31,257 nucleotides of DNA from Knufia peltigerae (GCA_030247855.1 JAPDRN010000223.1:1-31257); one strand, 5' to 3'. Shown: positions 20,198-30,396, counted from the stretch's first letter. Numbers and translations are program-made. Notes: a model not told the origin generated them from the letters alone.

Positions 20198-21441
20198 ATG
20201 AAGTGCCCTTCACTGCTTGCGTTTGCAGCTGCTTGCGCTAGTGTCGCAGCGTTTTCTATTGATCTGCAGAAAGTCGTCCTCGATGACCAGCGTCCCGTAG
20301 GCCGCGAGACGTTCCTGATTGAATCAAGTCCGGGAGAAACAAAATGGGTCACTGAAGATGAAAAATGGGAACTGAAGAGGGTATGCGGGCTGCCAACCTT
20401 TCCATCTCCCCTTTGGTCTCGTGCCTGGGTAGCTGCTGACATTTTCCTGTCTAGAATGGCGTACAGTTCATGGATATCACCGAAAATGGACACACCTATC
20501 CTTACGTTGTCTCTACCGAGACCGAGTCTACTCGCGTCACCTATCCATCGAAAGCGCAGTACAACAAGACTGTGAAGTCACTCGCAAAAACACTGGACAA
20601 GAACAATATGCGCAAACACCTCGAAGGACTGACCTCATTCCATACCCGCTATTATAAGAGCCAATACGGCATTGATGCAGCTCAATGGCTGTATGAGCAG
20701 ATCAACACGACCATCTCAGACTCAGGTGCTTTCAGCTATGGCGCAACGTTGAACAAGTTTGATCATCCTTGGGGACAATTCAGCATAATCGCAAGGATAC
20801 CAGGGAAGAGCAACCACACAGTTGTAATTGGAGCACATCTCGACAGTATCAACCTGTTCTTGCCCTCTATCTTGGGTGCTCCAGGCGCCGATGATGATGG
20901 CAGTGGAACTGTGACGATCCTCGAAGCACTTACTGCTCTTCTCCATTCCAAGGACATCATCAAAGGAAAGGCCGAAAACACCATCGAGTTCCATTGGTAT
21001 TCTGCCGAAGAAGGTGGACTCCTTGGTAGCCAAGCCATCTTCAAATCATACCACGACAGCCAGAAATCGATCAAGGCAATGATTCAGCAAGACATGACAG
21101 GTTACGTGGAGCAGACGCTTGCCCACGGCAAGCCCGAGTCCGTCGGCGTCATCACCGACTTTGTCAATGCGGACCTCACCGAGTTTATCAAAGAAATCAT
21201 TACAGTATACTGTGACATCCCATATACACTGACCAAATGTGGCTATGCTTGCTCGGATCATGCATCGGCAAGCAAGTATGGATATCCCTCAGCATTCGTG
21301 ATTGAGTCGGATTTCGAGTATAGCGACAAGAAGATCCATACGACGGAGGACCTGATCAAATATCTCAGCTTTGACCATATGCTCCAACATGCAAAGATGA
21401 CTTTGGGGTTTGCATATGAGGCTGCATTTGCAAAGTTCTGA
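20198..21441 (+). CDS. LAP1: Secreted leucine aminopeptidase, M28 family (LAP1 type)
   Basis: This is an extracellular zinc exopeptidase that removes N-terminal residues, Leu preferred, from peptides. Exon 1 is 20198-20380 and exon 2 is 20455-21441. The 74-nt phase-0 intron (GTATGC...TGTCTAG) joins KR to NGVQF. The product is 389 residues, the usual LAP1 length. A signal peptide covers about residues 1-18 (MKCPSLLAFAAACASVAA). A propeptide to around residue 80 is expected from the family. The two-zinc site is complete: H189 (GAHLDS), the Asp of PGADDDGSG (206-211), catalytic E246 and E247 (AEEGG), D274 (QQDMTGY) and H330 (SDHAS). C323 and C327 match the family's disulfide pair. Asn sites N98 and N145 could be glycosylated. 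The frame lacks any ATG upstream of 20198. Three upstream GATAAG cores would fit nitrogen control. Confidence 0.96.
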
Positions 21442-22091
21442 TTCAATTTCTGCATGGCGTTTATGGGCTGCGGATGTACATATATGTCGTGATGGGCATG
21501 GCTGACGAAGACGGTGAAGGGCCGCGCCGCCACATCAGACCCCTCAGATGAGGTTCATAGCACTAACTACCTAGGTACCTTGGTTTTCTCTTATATTTAG
21601 TGTGCAGCATCAACTGACACCTTTAGACTAGAGTTATGGTTGTCCTTGATTTCCATCTCGATGTCGTTCGCTGGTGCTCATTGGAGAAAGAAGCCAATTG
21701 TATGGACCGGGACGCTACTTCCATGACTCGGTTTCTGACGTAATGGTTCCCCGCAAAGTCCCGGTCAGGAGTTGCATTCTACAGTTACTCGTAACCCTTC
21801 ACTCTAAGGCTGCATCAGTTCTCGCTAAACAAACTTGAACAATCACGAGAACAACCCTGAACCAGGCAGAAACAGGCAAGATCTCTGCTCCTCGTTTCCT
21901 CTTTATAATCTGTCGTCCCCCCTCGTACTTGGACTCGAGATCCTCCTCTCCTCTCTCATTGACTCAGTCCTCCCTCTCGAGTTGAAGGATAGACACCTTT
22001 ATTACAGACCTGGGCAAGACTGAAGACTCCGGCAGGAACTTGACACAGCCTACAACATGGCCAATTGTTGGTGCTCACCCCCTTGTGCTGT
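21442..22091. promoter_or_regulatory. Aminopeptidase 3' flank and promoter of membrane-protein gene
   Basis: The left half is the 3' flank of the aminopeptidase and contains the 10-bp palindrome TACCTAGGTA at 21568-21577. The right half looks like a fungal core promoter: a TATA-like TTTATAA at 21902-21908 followed by a pyrimidine-rich run to about 21975. An out-of-frame ATG at 22057 precedes the main start. Confidence 0.5.
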
Positions 22092-22317
22092 ATGGGCAAC
22101 CACTCTGACTTCTGGACAGGGAATCCATTCGCCAAACGCGAAGAGTTCACCAAGAACAACCTCATCGCCTACAAAATCCTCACCATTGTTTCCTGGCTTG
22201 TCCTGGTCATCTTCGGCGCGTACTACACCTTCTCCCGGCCAGTCGACTGCGGACACAAGCATCTCTGCCACACAATATGGGGTCAAAATAGCCACAGGCG
22301 CACACCCTTCAGCTTGA
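22057..22317 (+). other. Overlapping upstream ORF before membrane-protein gene
   Basis: An ATG at 22057 (context AACATGG, with A at -3 and G at +4) starts an 86-codon frame that overlaps the main gene out of frame. The main ATG at 22092 has a weaker context (T at -3). If the mRNA starts upstream of 22057 this frame should reduce main-frame translation. The encoded peptide looks like random sequence. Confidence 0.45.
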
Positions 22318-23079
22318 ACTCGGTCATAACCAGCATTTACTGGGTTATCGTGTTGATTCTGCAGGCACATTATGTTCGTTACCTTTGGAGCGCAGACAAG
22401 GCTTTTGTGACCAGCGCCGCCAATGTTGGGAGCCATTTCATCTTTGTATGTTCACCCAGATAGCTGTAGATGCAGCCAACTCACCAATTTTTGCAGCATA
22501 ATCTTCTCACATTTGGCTTCATCATGTTGTGGGTGCGAGGTCATTTCTGGCAAGGAGAGCTGCTACTTATTGTCAACCTCTTCAACCTGACTCTGCTCTA
22601 CTTTGGTCATTCCACAACCCCTCTCTTCATCCACCTCCCGGTCGTCTCCGCGCCGCTGGCCTGGAACTACGTTGCGATCCTGTGGGACGGTGCAGCAATG
22701 GTCAACGCACATACTTTACCTGCCCGAATCGTGGCCAACATTTTTATCTGGGGTCTCCTTGTGTTAGGAGCGTTCTTCCTCCTTACCTTCAAGGACTATA
22801 CCATGGGCCTGGAGTTAGCGGTGCTCTCACTGGGTAAGTTCAGCTCCTTTAGTGCTGGAATTAAGCTGATCATCACATATAGCTCTCGCCGTCGGTCAAC
22901 TCGGAACTCATGTTATTGCGCTGCAATGGATCTTTGCGTTTGTCATTGCGGGATGCTTGACTGTCATGTCTTTGCTCATAGGTGCACCAAAGGTATTTGG
23001 TCAAGACAGGACCATTCGTCAAGAAGGAGCCATTGTCAGTGAGGATAGAGAAAGGGCACCGCTTCTAGGCGACGAGTAA
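22092..23079 (+). CDS. DUF1774-like multi-pass membrane protein
   Basis: The exons are 22092-22445, 22497-22833 and 22883-23079. The introns are 51 nt (GTATGT...TTGCAG) and 49 nt (GTAAGT...ATATAG), and the joins give SHFIF-HNLLTF and LSLALAVGQ. The product is 295 residues. About seven to eight hydrophobic helices follow a short N-terminus (MGNHSDFWTGNPFAKREEF). Conserved-looking blocks are TIWGQN, LNSVITSIYW, VRYLWSADKAFVTSAANVGS, VRGHFWQGELLLI, HSTTPLFIHLPVVSAPLAW and DGAAMVNAH. The C-terminus is polar (SEDRERAPLLGDE) and carries an acidic dileucine-like ERAPLL, compatible with endosomal or vacuolar sorting. I match it to the fungal DUF1774 family from memory. Its function is unknown, and a transporter or scaffold role would be guesswork. 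Confidence 0.88.
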
Positions 23080-23577
23080 ATGAACGAGGGTTTCGACGTC
23101 ATAGCTCTTGAACGCGTTCTCTTGGAACTAAACACGAGTTTGCACGGAGGTGCTCCTCTGAAGATAGTCGAGGCGACTGCAGCGTTTTCTCATAAGTGGA
23201 AAGGGGCACAGGTACTCATGGTTATATGGCGTTATTTGTTATTTCCGTGGAAGATGAATGTTGGTGGGGTAATTTGTAGCGAAGCAGGCAATGGCATTTT
23301 ATGAAGTATGCACCAGAACTTTTGAAGTTCTGCTGGACTATGACTCCTGATATGTTGATGCGAAGGTTTTTTAAGCCTGATATATGATCCCTAAGTATTG
23401 CCATGTCTGACTGCCTTGTTCGCGAAGATATAAAAGTGGTGGTTGCCTTGTCGCCTTGATTTATTTTACACAAAGCCAAAAGGATAGTCGTAATTCTCAA
23501 TATTAAACAAAAGATAACCACGTACCCTTTCAGATCTATAAATTTTTTCTAATCGGATGTTACCGCCAGAATCCTCA
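23080..23577. other. Convergent 3' intergenic region
   Basis: The membrane-protein gene (plus) and the ketopantoate reductase-like gene (minus) face each other here. The sequence is AT-rich, and I see no gene. A minus-strand AATAAA lies at 23465-23460. Confidence 0.6.
23460..23465 (-). terminator. Possible poly(A) signal AATAAA
   Basis: AATAAA on the minus strand lies 112 nt past the stop of the ketopantoate reductase-like gene, a normal 3' UTR distance in fungi. Confidence 0.45.
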
Positions 23578-24618
23578 TCATCGTAGAAGGTCTCCCTTTG
23601 TAGCAGCGGTTGCATCTGGCGAGGTTGCGCTTTCGGTGAATCTTTGATCGAGGGCTTTGATCAGGGCGTAGATGCCGCCGAGGAGGGGTGTCTGGACTCC
23701 CCTCTGGCCCGCGACGCGGAGGGCGTTGCCCACGATGGCGTCGACCTCCATGTTCCGGGACGCCAGCGCGTCGGCCATCATGCTCGGCTCGACGCCCGGC
23801 GGTGACCGGGCCTGGGCGCGGCCCAGCTGGTGGTCGACCTTGGATTCGTCGAGCTCCGGGTAGCCCGCGGCGTGGGCCACCGCGGCGATCTCGAGCATGA
23901 CCCGCCGGACGAGGGCGGTGGCTTCCCCGGACGGCGACGAGCGCATGAACTGCACGTCCCGGCTCCGCGAGAGCGCGCAGATGGGGTTCCACGACGCGTT
24001 GACCAGCAGCTTGTTCCACCGCTCGGACTGGACGTCGTCGTGGACGAAGGCCGTGCCTCCCGCGGACCGGAGCAGACTCGCAAACGATTCCGCGGCGGCC
24101 TTGTGTGACGGTGGAACTCCTCGGGCAGGGTAGGTGCCGATGTGCAGCCGCTCGACCTCACCGTGGGCGATGGTGCCCGGCGAGGTCTGCGTGGCGGGCA
24201 AGTAGACGACGCAACTGAGCAGAGGGTTGTCGGGGAACCTGGACGAGTAAATGTCTTCGATCGCGATGCCGTTCTGGACGAGGACGATGGTGGTACTAGC
24301 CTCCGACGACACCGCCGGGGAGATCTGTTCGGGAAGCGAGGGCGTGCTCGGGATGGCCTTTGCCGTGACGATGATGTAGTCGAACGATTTGCCCTGGGAT
24401 TTGGCCACGGCCTCGTCCACGGTCCGTACCACCTGTGGACGAACCTTGAGGTTCTGACCGAACAAGGTCGAGTTGATGGTGAATCCTTCCGAGGAGGCGG
24501 CGTCGTAATTGGAACGACAGACGGCGAAGATGTTGTCGGGGGAGATGGCGCGGGAGAAGATGTATGAATACACGGCGCCGATGCTTCCCGTACCAAATAT
24601 CAGGATACGAGGTGACAT
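23578..24618 (-). CDS. Ketopantoate reductase-like (ApbA/PanE) oxidoreductase
   Basis: Family members reduce 2-dehydropantoate to pantoate with NADPH on the way to coenzyme A. Fungal genomes carry several paralogues, some with other 2-oxo substrates. It is a single exon from an ATG at 24618, giving 346 residues. The Rossmann motif GTGSIG is at 9-14 (ILIFGTGSIGAVY). The segment VQNGIAIED follows. The substrate-site Lys is K203 (ERWNKLLVNASWNP), and the helix SMMADALASRNMEVDAIVG carries the family Glu at E291. The C-terminal domain ends normally. The gene is clearly more GC-rich at third positions than its neighbours, which creates long shadow frames on both strands. It is divergent from the HOS3-type gene. 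Whether this copy is the true pantothenate enzyme cannot be told from sequence alone. Confidence 0.93.
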   Translation of the reverse strand: MSPRILIFGTGSIGAVYSYIFSRAISPDNIFAVCRSNYDAASSEGFTINSTLFGQNLKVRPQVVRTVDEAVAKSQGKSFDYIIVTAKAIPSTPSLPEQISPAVSSEASTTIVLVQNGIAIEDIYSSRFPDNPLLSCVVYLPATQTSPGTIAHGEVERLHIGTYPARGVPPSHKAAAESFASLLRSAGGTAFVHDDVQSERWNKLLVNASWNPICALSRSRDVQFMRSSPSGEATALVRRVMLEIAAVAHAAGYPELDESKVDHQLGRAQARSPPGVEPSMMADALASRNMEVDAIVGNALRVAGQRGVQTPLLGGIYALIKALDQRFTESATSPDATAATKGDLLR

Positions 24619-24974
24619 GTTTGTGCTTGGACTGTCGTCAGTGAGTGAGAGAGAAAACGAAAACGACGTCTGAATTCAACGAGATACGCTGAGTGAGTAG
24701 CTATGGAGCACACTACCATTGTCAAAGGAGTACGGAGTAGGTAGATAGCTGTGTCAATATATTGTAACTCCGTCTGTGGCGACGCGAGATGATCCCACGG
24801 TGATCCGGGGGAATAGCCGATCGGAAATCGACCGTTGGAGATAAGAGAAAGCTCCCCAGTTTCGTACGCTCTGTTTTGTCGAGGGGTTGAAGACACACTA
24901 CTAGACATGGGAGAAGACAGATGGCAGAAAATCGTTGAAAGGGGTAAGATGAAACTAGAAAGACATTGACCTAC

Positions 24975-25210
24975 CTCGCATTGGTGGCGATTTGGTTGTT
25001 TTGCATACGCCAAGCTGTATTGGTAAAGTGTCGAGCTGCGGTTGATAATGCCAGCGCTGGTCTTGTGTCGACGTGTCGGTAGGTGAAATAGACTTGCTGA
25101 GCTGGCATGTACTTATAAAGCTTTCGATCTGGTAGGGCTCCGAGAGGGAAGGGGTTTGTAGACAGTACTTGTCTAGGAAGACGAAACCGTTTCTTGACAG
25201 ACTTCATCAT
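24975..25210 (-). other. Possible unassigned exon upstream of reductase gene
   Basis: From an ATG at 25210 an open frame of about 78 codons (MMKSVKKRFRLPRQVLS, basic and mitochondrial-presequence-like) runs straight to a consensus donor AG|GTAGGT at 24975. Without splicing it stops at once. It could be a leader exon of the reductase transcript, the first exon of a small gene, or chance. I found no convincing partner exon. Confidence 0.2.
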
Positions 25211-25811
25211 GGATGAGAATGACTTGATGGTGTTGGCCTTGTTCAACTCTTATACGGTCAGCCGCGTCAACGTCATCGATAGACATGGGAGCAAGTTTCA
25301 AGGACGTTGTCGTTGACATGAAGGGGTGTTGTTGGCCATTACAGAGTAGTAAGATCTGTTTGGCCTCGGTGCCATCGGGATGAGGTTAGGTTCGCGGTGT
25401 GAGAAAAACTTGGATGCTTATTGGGAGGTTCTGCCCTATATCAAATGGGGCACGAATGATGAATTACGGGGTAAGGAGCAGGTCGTATTGTACGGAGTAC
25501 CTGGGTCAGGTACCTTATTTTAGGGGTCTCTTTTAGGCGGCTGTCACACGTTCATAGGCGCTTGGTGAGATCGTTCCTCAGGGCCCCGGCGAGAAAAGGG
25601 ATTAGCCTGGCTGTTTTAGTGAGTCCAGGGTTCGCGTTGTTTGCTGCAAAAGACCCTGGTCGATGCCTCTGACTGGCCTGAGCGCGACCAAAAATGACGT
25701 TGATGTTTTGTGTGGGCGCCCGTTGTCTCGAAAGACACATCTCCCGCTTTGCACCACCGTCGTTTGCACTCAAGAGAACACCATAACCATTTGGCAGTCT
25801 GTGTAAAGTGC

Positions 25812-25844
25812 ATGGGACACAGACACCAACGACAGATACAGTGA
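25812..25844 (+). other. 10-codon upstream ORF before HOS3 gene
   Basis: ATG at 25812 reads MGHRHQRQIQ and stops at TGA (25842-25844), six bases before the HOS3 ATG. It is in frame with the main ORF but closed. If transcribed, it may tune translation of the deacetylase. Confidence 0.4.
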
Positions 25845-25850
25845 ATCGCC

Positions 25851-28800
25851 ATGGACCCGGACATACCTGCTCCTTCAATAGAAGAGGAGTCTCTGCCGCA
25901 TCGCGACAAACAAAATGCCAGACCTCCATTCGCGTCGCCCGCCATCAAAGTGAATCACCACAACCCAATTCACCAGAATAATGCCGCTGCCGTGCCCCTT
26001 CCACCCTCATCTCCCATGCGAACACCCTATCGAAGTCCCTCGGCGAGCAATCTGAAAACCAAATCCTCCTCTCCGCGTACCCCTTCCCGTTCGCCCTCAG
26101 TCGCAAGTTCGTATCGCGACGACAAGAGACAATCGACCCCTGTGTTGGTCAGTAAGCGATCGACCTCCAGCCTGAGTGCTGCAAGAGGAACGACCCCTGC
26201 GTTTCGACGTGCCTCTTCAAACCTCAACCCGGCTTCTCCAGTACCATATGGAAAGATGGCGGTACCACACGAGAAGCCTCAGTTGACCCCCAGTTCTGTC
26301 GCAAAGGAATACTTTGGTAAAGAACTGGAAGCGCATGCCTCTCTCCAATCACCACTGGCGGTCATAGTTCACGATGCATGCTATGGCCATCGCTTCTCTC
26401 GCCCACGAACAACCAAGAATGCTTTGGCCACAATTGTCGAAAGACCGGAGAGAATCCATGCCACATTGCTGGGTGCTTCGACCGCCTACGTGCGCTTAGG
26501 AGGTCGGCATGCCGAAGGGCAACATGCTCCTCGACCTAAACACAACCCTCAACATGTACGGGAGATCCCATTCCAGATACGCAAGACTTCTCGCAACTTG
26601 CCGCTCACGCATCCTTCGGTGGCTTTCGTGCATGGCTCCAAGTGGATGGAAGAGTTACAAATCATGTGCGACACAGCAGAGGGGAAACTCGCGATGAATG
26701 GTAAGGAGTTGGCACGTCCGATCGGGTATGGCAAGGATGAGAACGGCAGCCCTCTACCTAAGTTGCACGAAGGTGATTTATACCTGTGCAGAGAATCACT
26801 CGCTGCCTTCCAAGGCTGCCTTGGTGGTGTCTGTGATGCAGTCGATACTGTCTTCTCTTCAGATACCACGAGACGAGCGTTTGTCTGTATTCGCCCTCCA
26901 GGACATCATTGTTCCTCGAACTTCCCGTCAGGGTTCTGTTGGCTCAACAATGTTCACGTCGGCATTGCGTATGCAGCCATGACTCACGGCCTCACTCACG
27001 CAGCAATCATAGATTTCGACTTGCATCACGGTGACGGCTCTCAGAACATTGCCTGGGCGCAGAATCGCAAAGCTCACACCGCGGCCAAAAATGCGGCTTC
27101 ACACAAGAAGATCCCGATAGGCTATTACAGCCTTCACGATATCAACTCTTATCCTTGCGAATGGGGCGACGAGGAGAAGGTTCAGAAAGCGAGTCTATGC
27201 ATTGAGAATGCCCATGGCCAATCAATTTGGAATGTCCACCTTGAGCCGTGGAACTCTCTTGAGGAATTCTGGCAACTCTATGAGACAAAGTACACGATCC
27301 TTCTTGATAAAGCCAGAATATTTCTGCGCCATCATACTGCAAGACTTCGTGCTGCAGGGAACCAGTCACCCAGGGCGGCCATCTTCATTTCTGCTGGTTT
27401 CGACGCGAGTGAGTGGGAAGGCGCCGGGATGCAGAGACACAGCGTCAACGTGCCGACAGAGTTTTACGCTCGATTTACGGCTGACATTGTGAAGTTGGCT
27501 CATGAGGAGAACCTAGGCGTCGACGACCGTGTAATCAGCGTGCTCGAAGGCGGATATAGCGACCGTGCGCTGACTTCGGGGGTGCTGAGCCATATCTGTG
27601 GCTTCTCTGGGAACCGAGAGGGCGCCGCCAATGGCCATGGACTATCGGTTGCAGGCGACAATAAATTTCAAACAATCAACAACTGGATCGCAGAATCAGT
27701 CAGTAACTCATATCTTCCCGACTGGTGGGCTCTTCAAAATCTAGAAGAGCTGGAGGCAGTCGTTGCAGGTCGGCAGCCTCCAACAGCAAAATCACTCAAA
27801 GACAAAACAGGAAATTACTCCTCGCCTACCCAAGCATCGACCTTGAAGATGACTGATCATGCCAGAGAGAGGCATTCCCTGTCGGCACTCCAAGCTAGAT
27901 TGGGGTCCGAGTCAGAATACACACCACCTCCACCTGATGTCGACTGGGCCGTCGCATCTTACGAATTGTCTCGAATCATTATTCCCGGGGATCGGCAAAC
28001 ACAAAGCTGCACTCATGAAGAGCTTAATGCAGAGGCGGCCAGGGCCAGACGAGAACGGCAATCCACAGTAGGGGTCCCTGCTGGGCCGGATGAGCGTATG
28101 CAACTCCGAGATCGCAAAGCGAAGCTTCCTCCGCCGCCACCAATTCCTTCCACCAGGGTCGCTTCACGTAACGAACACCGGCGGACCACTATTGCGGCGA
28201 TTAGTGACCTCCCAGATCCGTCCATGCAAGGCGTCGAAAGTGCCATGACCCGTCCTCGTAGGAGGTCCAGCGATGCGTCAAGTATCTTGTCGAGTTTCCA
28301 AAACATGAAGTTATCCGAAGCTGGAGGCGCTGATACGACGGCGCCCGCAAATCATGTCACAAGTTCCAGAGCAGGATCTGTTATGACTGAGAAGTCCACA
28401 AAAGCTGTTGCGATCAAAAAGACAAGAGCGCCTGTAACGACGAAAACTACAGCAAAACTCAAATCGAGCCCTCGAAAACCAAAGGCAATGCCACCACCTG
28501 ATGGTAGTGTCAATGGTGGCGCTCTCTCCTCAAAGCCTTCGGTGATCGACGAGAAGAAAGTACTTGGCGGAGGCGAAAAAAGAGACTTTTCAAATCCTTC
28601 TCGAAGTGGAAGCGCCGATGAAGTTGATTCTCTGACCAATGGAGTGAAGAAGATCAGCATAAAATTGAACATGACCACGGCTGAAAAGAACGCAGCAAAG
28701 GAACAGCATCGTGCAGCGGATGAGAAACAGAAGAAACCTCGCGCTCCGAGGAAATCAGCAGTGCCGAAAACAACCAAATTGACAAAGCTGAATTCCTCGA

Positions 28801-29369
28801 CTGCTCCTGGTAATACGGCTCCCGTGGAAGCCCAAACGATAAAAACAGAAAAGACCACAAACCAGCCGATGCTAATCCCACCAGCATTCGTCGACCCAAA
28901 CTCACAAGGCTTTGCTCTGCCATCAGCATCACCTGTTGAACCGAACCCCAATCATTCGGTTTCAGATCCCTCAGCCTCACAACCTCCCAGCTCTTGGCCG
29001 CAGAGTAACAACCCTCCTGATCTACAGCAGACATTTGAGATAGCCAATGTCCCGCCACAAGAGAAGACTATGGCACCCCCTGGACAAGCCATCGTTGTTC
29101 CAGTCGGCCCTGTACAACAAACTTCGAATGCACCAAAACCTTTTGAACATTTCCAAATCGCTAGAGAACAGCCTCCGGCCCCTGTATACCAAATGATGCA
29201 GACCAGTGCGGAAGCGAATCCACCGAGACCGACTTCAGCTGGACTGAGCACGCCTCGACACACGAAACAAGATCTTCCTGTGTTTACGTCTTCATCACCA
29301 ATTCCTTTCGCGGTACCACCAAATGCCAGAGTTGACGATATCACAATGGAAGAACCAAAGGACGGTTAG
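25851..29369 (+). CDS. HOS3: HOS3-type histone deacetylase
   Basis: This is a zinc-dependent lysine deacetylase of the fungal Hos3 group (HosB in Aspergillus). It is one uninterrupted exon of 1172 residues. Residues 1 to about 150 are Ser/Pro/Arg-rich. The catalytic domain runs from about 168 (PLAVIVHDACYGHRFSRP) to about 680. The active-site His pair is in RPPGHHCSS (H352, H353). Zinc ligands are D390 and H392 (DFDLHHGDG) and D518 (SAGFDAS), and EGGYS closes the pocket, so all key residues are present. Residues about 700-1172 are low-complexity, basic then Pro/Ser-rich, with a PRAPRKSAVPKTTKLTKL-like lysine-rich stretch near 960-990. That tail is probably disordered and may direct localisation or partner binding. 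Yeast Hos3 itself has 697 residues as I recall, so the long tail is a difference from it. A short upstream ORF ends six bases before the start. Confidence 0.95.
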   Translation: MDPDIPAPSIEEESLPHRDKQNARPPFASPAIKVNHHNPIHQNNAAAVPLPPSSPMRTPYRSPSASNLKTKSSSPRTPSRSPSVASSYRDDKRQSTPVLVSKRSTSSLSAARGTTPAFRRASSNLNPASPVPYGKMAVPHEKPQLTPSSVAKEYFGKELEAHASLQSPLAVIVHDACYGHRFSRPRTTKNALATIVERPERIHATLLGASTAYVRLGGRHAEGQHAPRPKHNPQHVREIPFQIRKTSRNLPLTHPSVAFVHGSKWMEELQIMCDTAEGKLAMNGKELARPIGYGKDENGSPLPKLHEGDLYLCRESLAAFQGCLGGVCDAVDTVFSSDTTRRAFVCIRPPGHHCSSNFPSGFCWLNNVHVGIAYAAMTHGLTHAAIIDFDLHHGDGSQNIAWAQNRKAHTAAKNAASHKKIPIGYYSLHDINSYPCEWGDEEKVQKASLCIENAHGQSIWNVHLEPWNSLEEFWQLYETKYTILLDKARIFLRHHTARLRAAGNQSPRAAIFISAGFDASEWEGAGMQRHSVNVPTEFYARFTADIVKLAHEENLGVDDRVISVLEGGYSDRALTSGVLSHICGFSGNREGAANGHGLSVAGDNKFQTINNWIAESVSNSYLPDWWALQNLEELEAVVAGRQPPTAKSLKDKTGNYSSPTQASTLKMTDHARERHSLSALQARLGSESEYTPPPPDVDWAVASYELSRIIIPGDRQTQSCTHEELNAEAARARRERQSTVGVPAGPDERMQLRDRKAKLPPPPPIPSTRVASRNEHRRTTIAAISDLPDPSMQGVESAMTRPRRRSSDASSILSSFQNMKLSEAGGADTTAPANHVTSSRAGSVMTEKSTKAVAIKKTRAPVTTKTTAKLKSSPRKPKAMPPPDGSVNGGALSSKPSVIDEKKVLGGGEKRDFSNPSRSGSADEVDSLTNGVKKISIKLNMTTAEKNAAKEQHRAADEKQKKPRAPRKSAVPKTTKLTKLNSSTAPGNTAPVEAQTIKTEKTTNQPMLIPPAFVDPNSQGFALPSASPVEPNPNHSVSDPSASQPPSSWPQSNNPPDLQQTFEIANVPPQEKTMAPPGQAIVVPVGPVQQTSNAPKPFEHFQIAREQPPAPVYQMMQTSAEANPPRPTSAGLSTPRHTKQDLPVFTSSSPIPFAVPPNARVDDITMEEPKDG

Positions 29370-30017
29370 GAACCATCTATCTGGCAGATCCCCGAGACAC
29401 CATCGCAGCGCATGATGACTTGATATTCTGGGTTTGCATTGCGGTGCCACTACCGTCCGAGTGTCAACATCCGCTCTTTTTCAATTCTTCAGGAAAACAA
29501 AGAACAATCAAATTTCTTAGGTCACAGTTGGTATCTTGGGGAGAGTTCTTGTTCCACAGAAAAGACAAAGAGGAAAAAAGGCACTTTCTTGGACACGGCA
29601 ATTTCTTTTTTCTATACCCGGTGTAATTTAAGAGATACCCCCGATACAGCACTTGGAGGAGAAAAGGACGTTTGTGGATTTAATGAGTCGAGTCAGGCCT
29701 AAGGATGGGTGTTTGTAGCTGGAGATTTTTGGGTCTTTTTTTTCTTTTGGATCTGGGCCTATTTTCCTTTGGGCATTACTGGTTGAAGTTGGCCAGAAGA
29801 TGTAGCTGACTAGTTTGGGTGTTTTTATGTAGCATACATAAATCACTGCCTTGCTGTATCTGTTACTTTTACTTATCCCGACCTAAGTTTGAGGTCTTGT
29901 TGTGTAATATCTATTTGTGTAAAGTCGTGTCTGTAGAGTCAGGCGGGACCAAAGGGTTCCTGGCTAGGTCTATGGAAGTACCTAGGCGGTGTAGATAGCT
30001 ATGCCTAGGGCGCCAAG

Positions 30018-30037
30018 GGTCACGTGAGGTCACGTGA
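30018..30037. promoter_or_regulatory. Tandem TCACGTGA E-box sites
   Basis: The 10-mer GGTCACGTGA occurs twice back to back, so two palindromic TCACGTGA sites sit exactly one helical turn apart. CACGTG cores are bound by bHLH factors of the Cbf1 and SREBP-like kinds. The likely target is a gene beyond the right edge or HOS3's 3' neighbour. This is inferred. Confidence 0.5.
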
Positions 30038-30396
30038 TGCCAAGTGCTACTACATGTCAAGCATCGGTCTCTCTCTGGGAAGATGCCAAGGCTGCTATCG
30101 GTTTTTACATAAGAAATGGACCATATCCAGCTACCTATTGTACTTGTAGGTAGATCTAAGATAAGGGTATACAGTATTCCTTGTACTTCGAGTTACTTCC
30201 GACCTCTCTGTACTCCGTACTTCGGAGCTCACTATCCAGATAGAGACGATTTAAACATGCCTAGAGTAGCTTGGCGAGTCCGAGGTTGTTGGACGAGCGC
30301 CGCCTTATCTGGAGCGGGCACTTTGCGGGGCGGAGTAGTCCGTGTCCACGGCCAAGTGCCGCTTCTTGACCATCTTTTATTTACATATCCATGTTG

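Larger units (their letters stand above)
24619..25850. promoter_or_regulatory. Divergent promoter region, reductase / histone deacetylase
   Basis: This 1.2-kb gap separates two head-to-head genes. It contains two exact TACGGAGTA motifs (24731-24739 and 25491-25499), a possible spliced leader exon of the minus-strand gene (24975-25210) and a 10-codon upstream ORF just before the plus-strand gene. No full-length gene is supported. Confidence 0.5.

Noticed and set aside
23778..24596. 272-codon minus-strand frame inside the reductase gene
   Set aside because: It is a +1 shadow frame kept open by high GC; the sister frame carries the Rossmann motif and catalytic residues.
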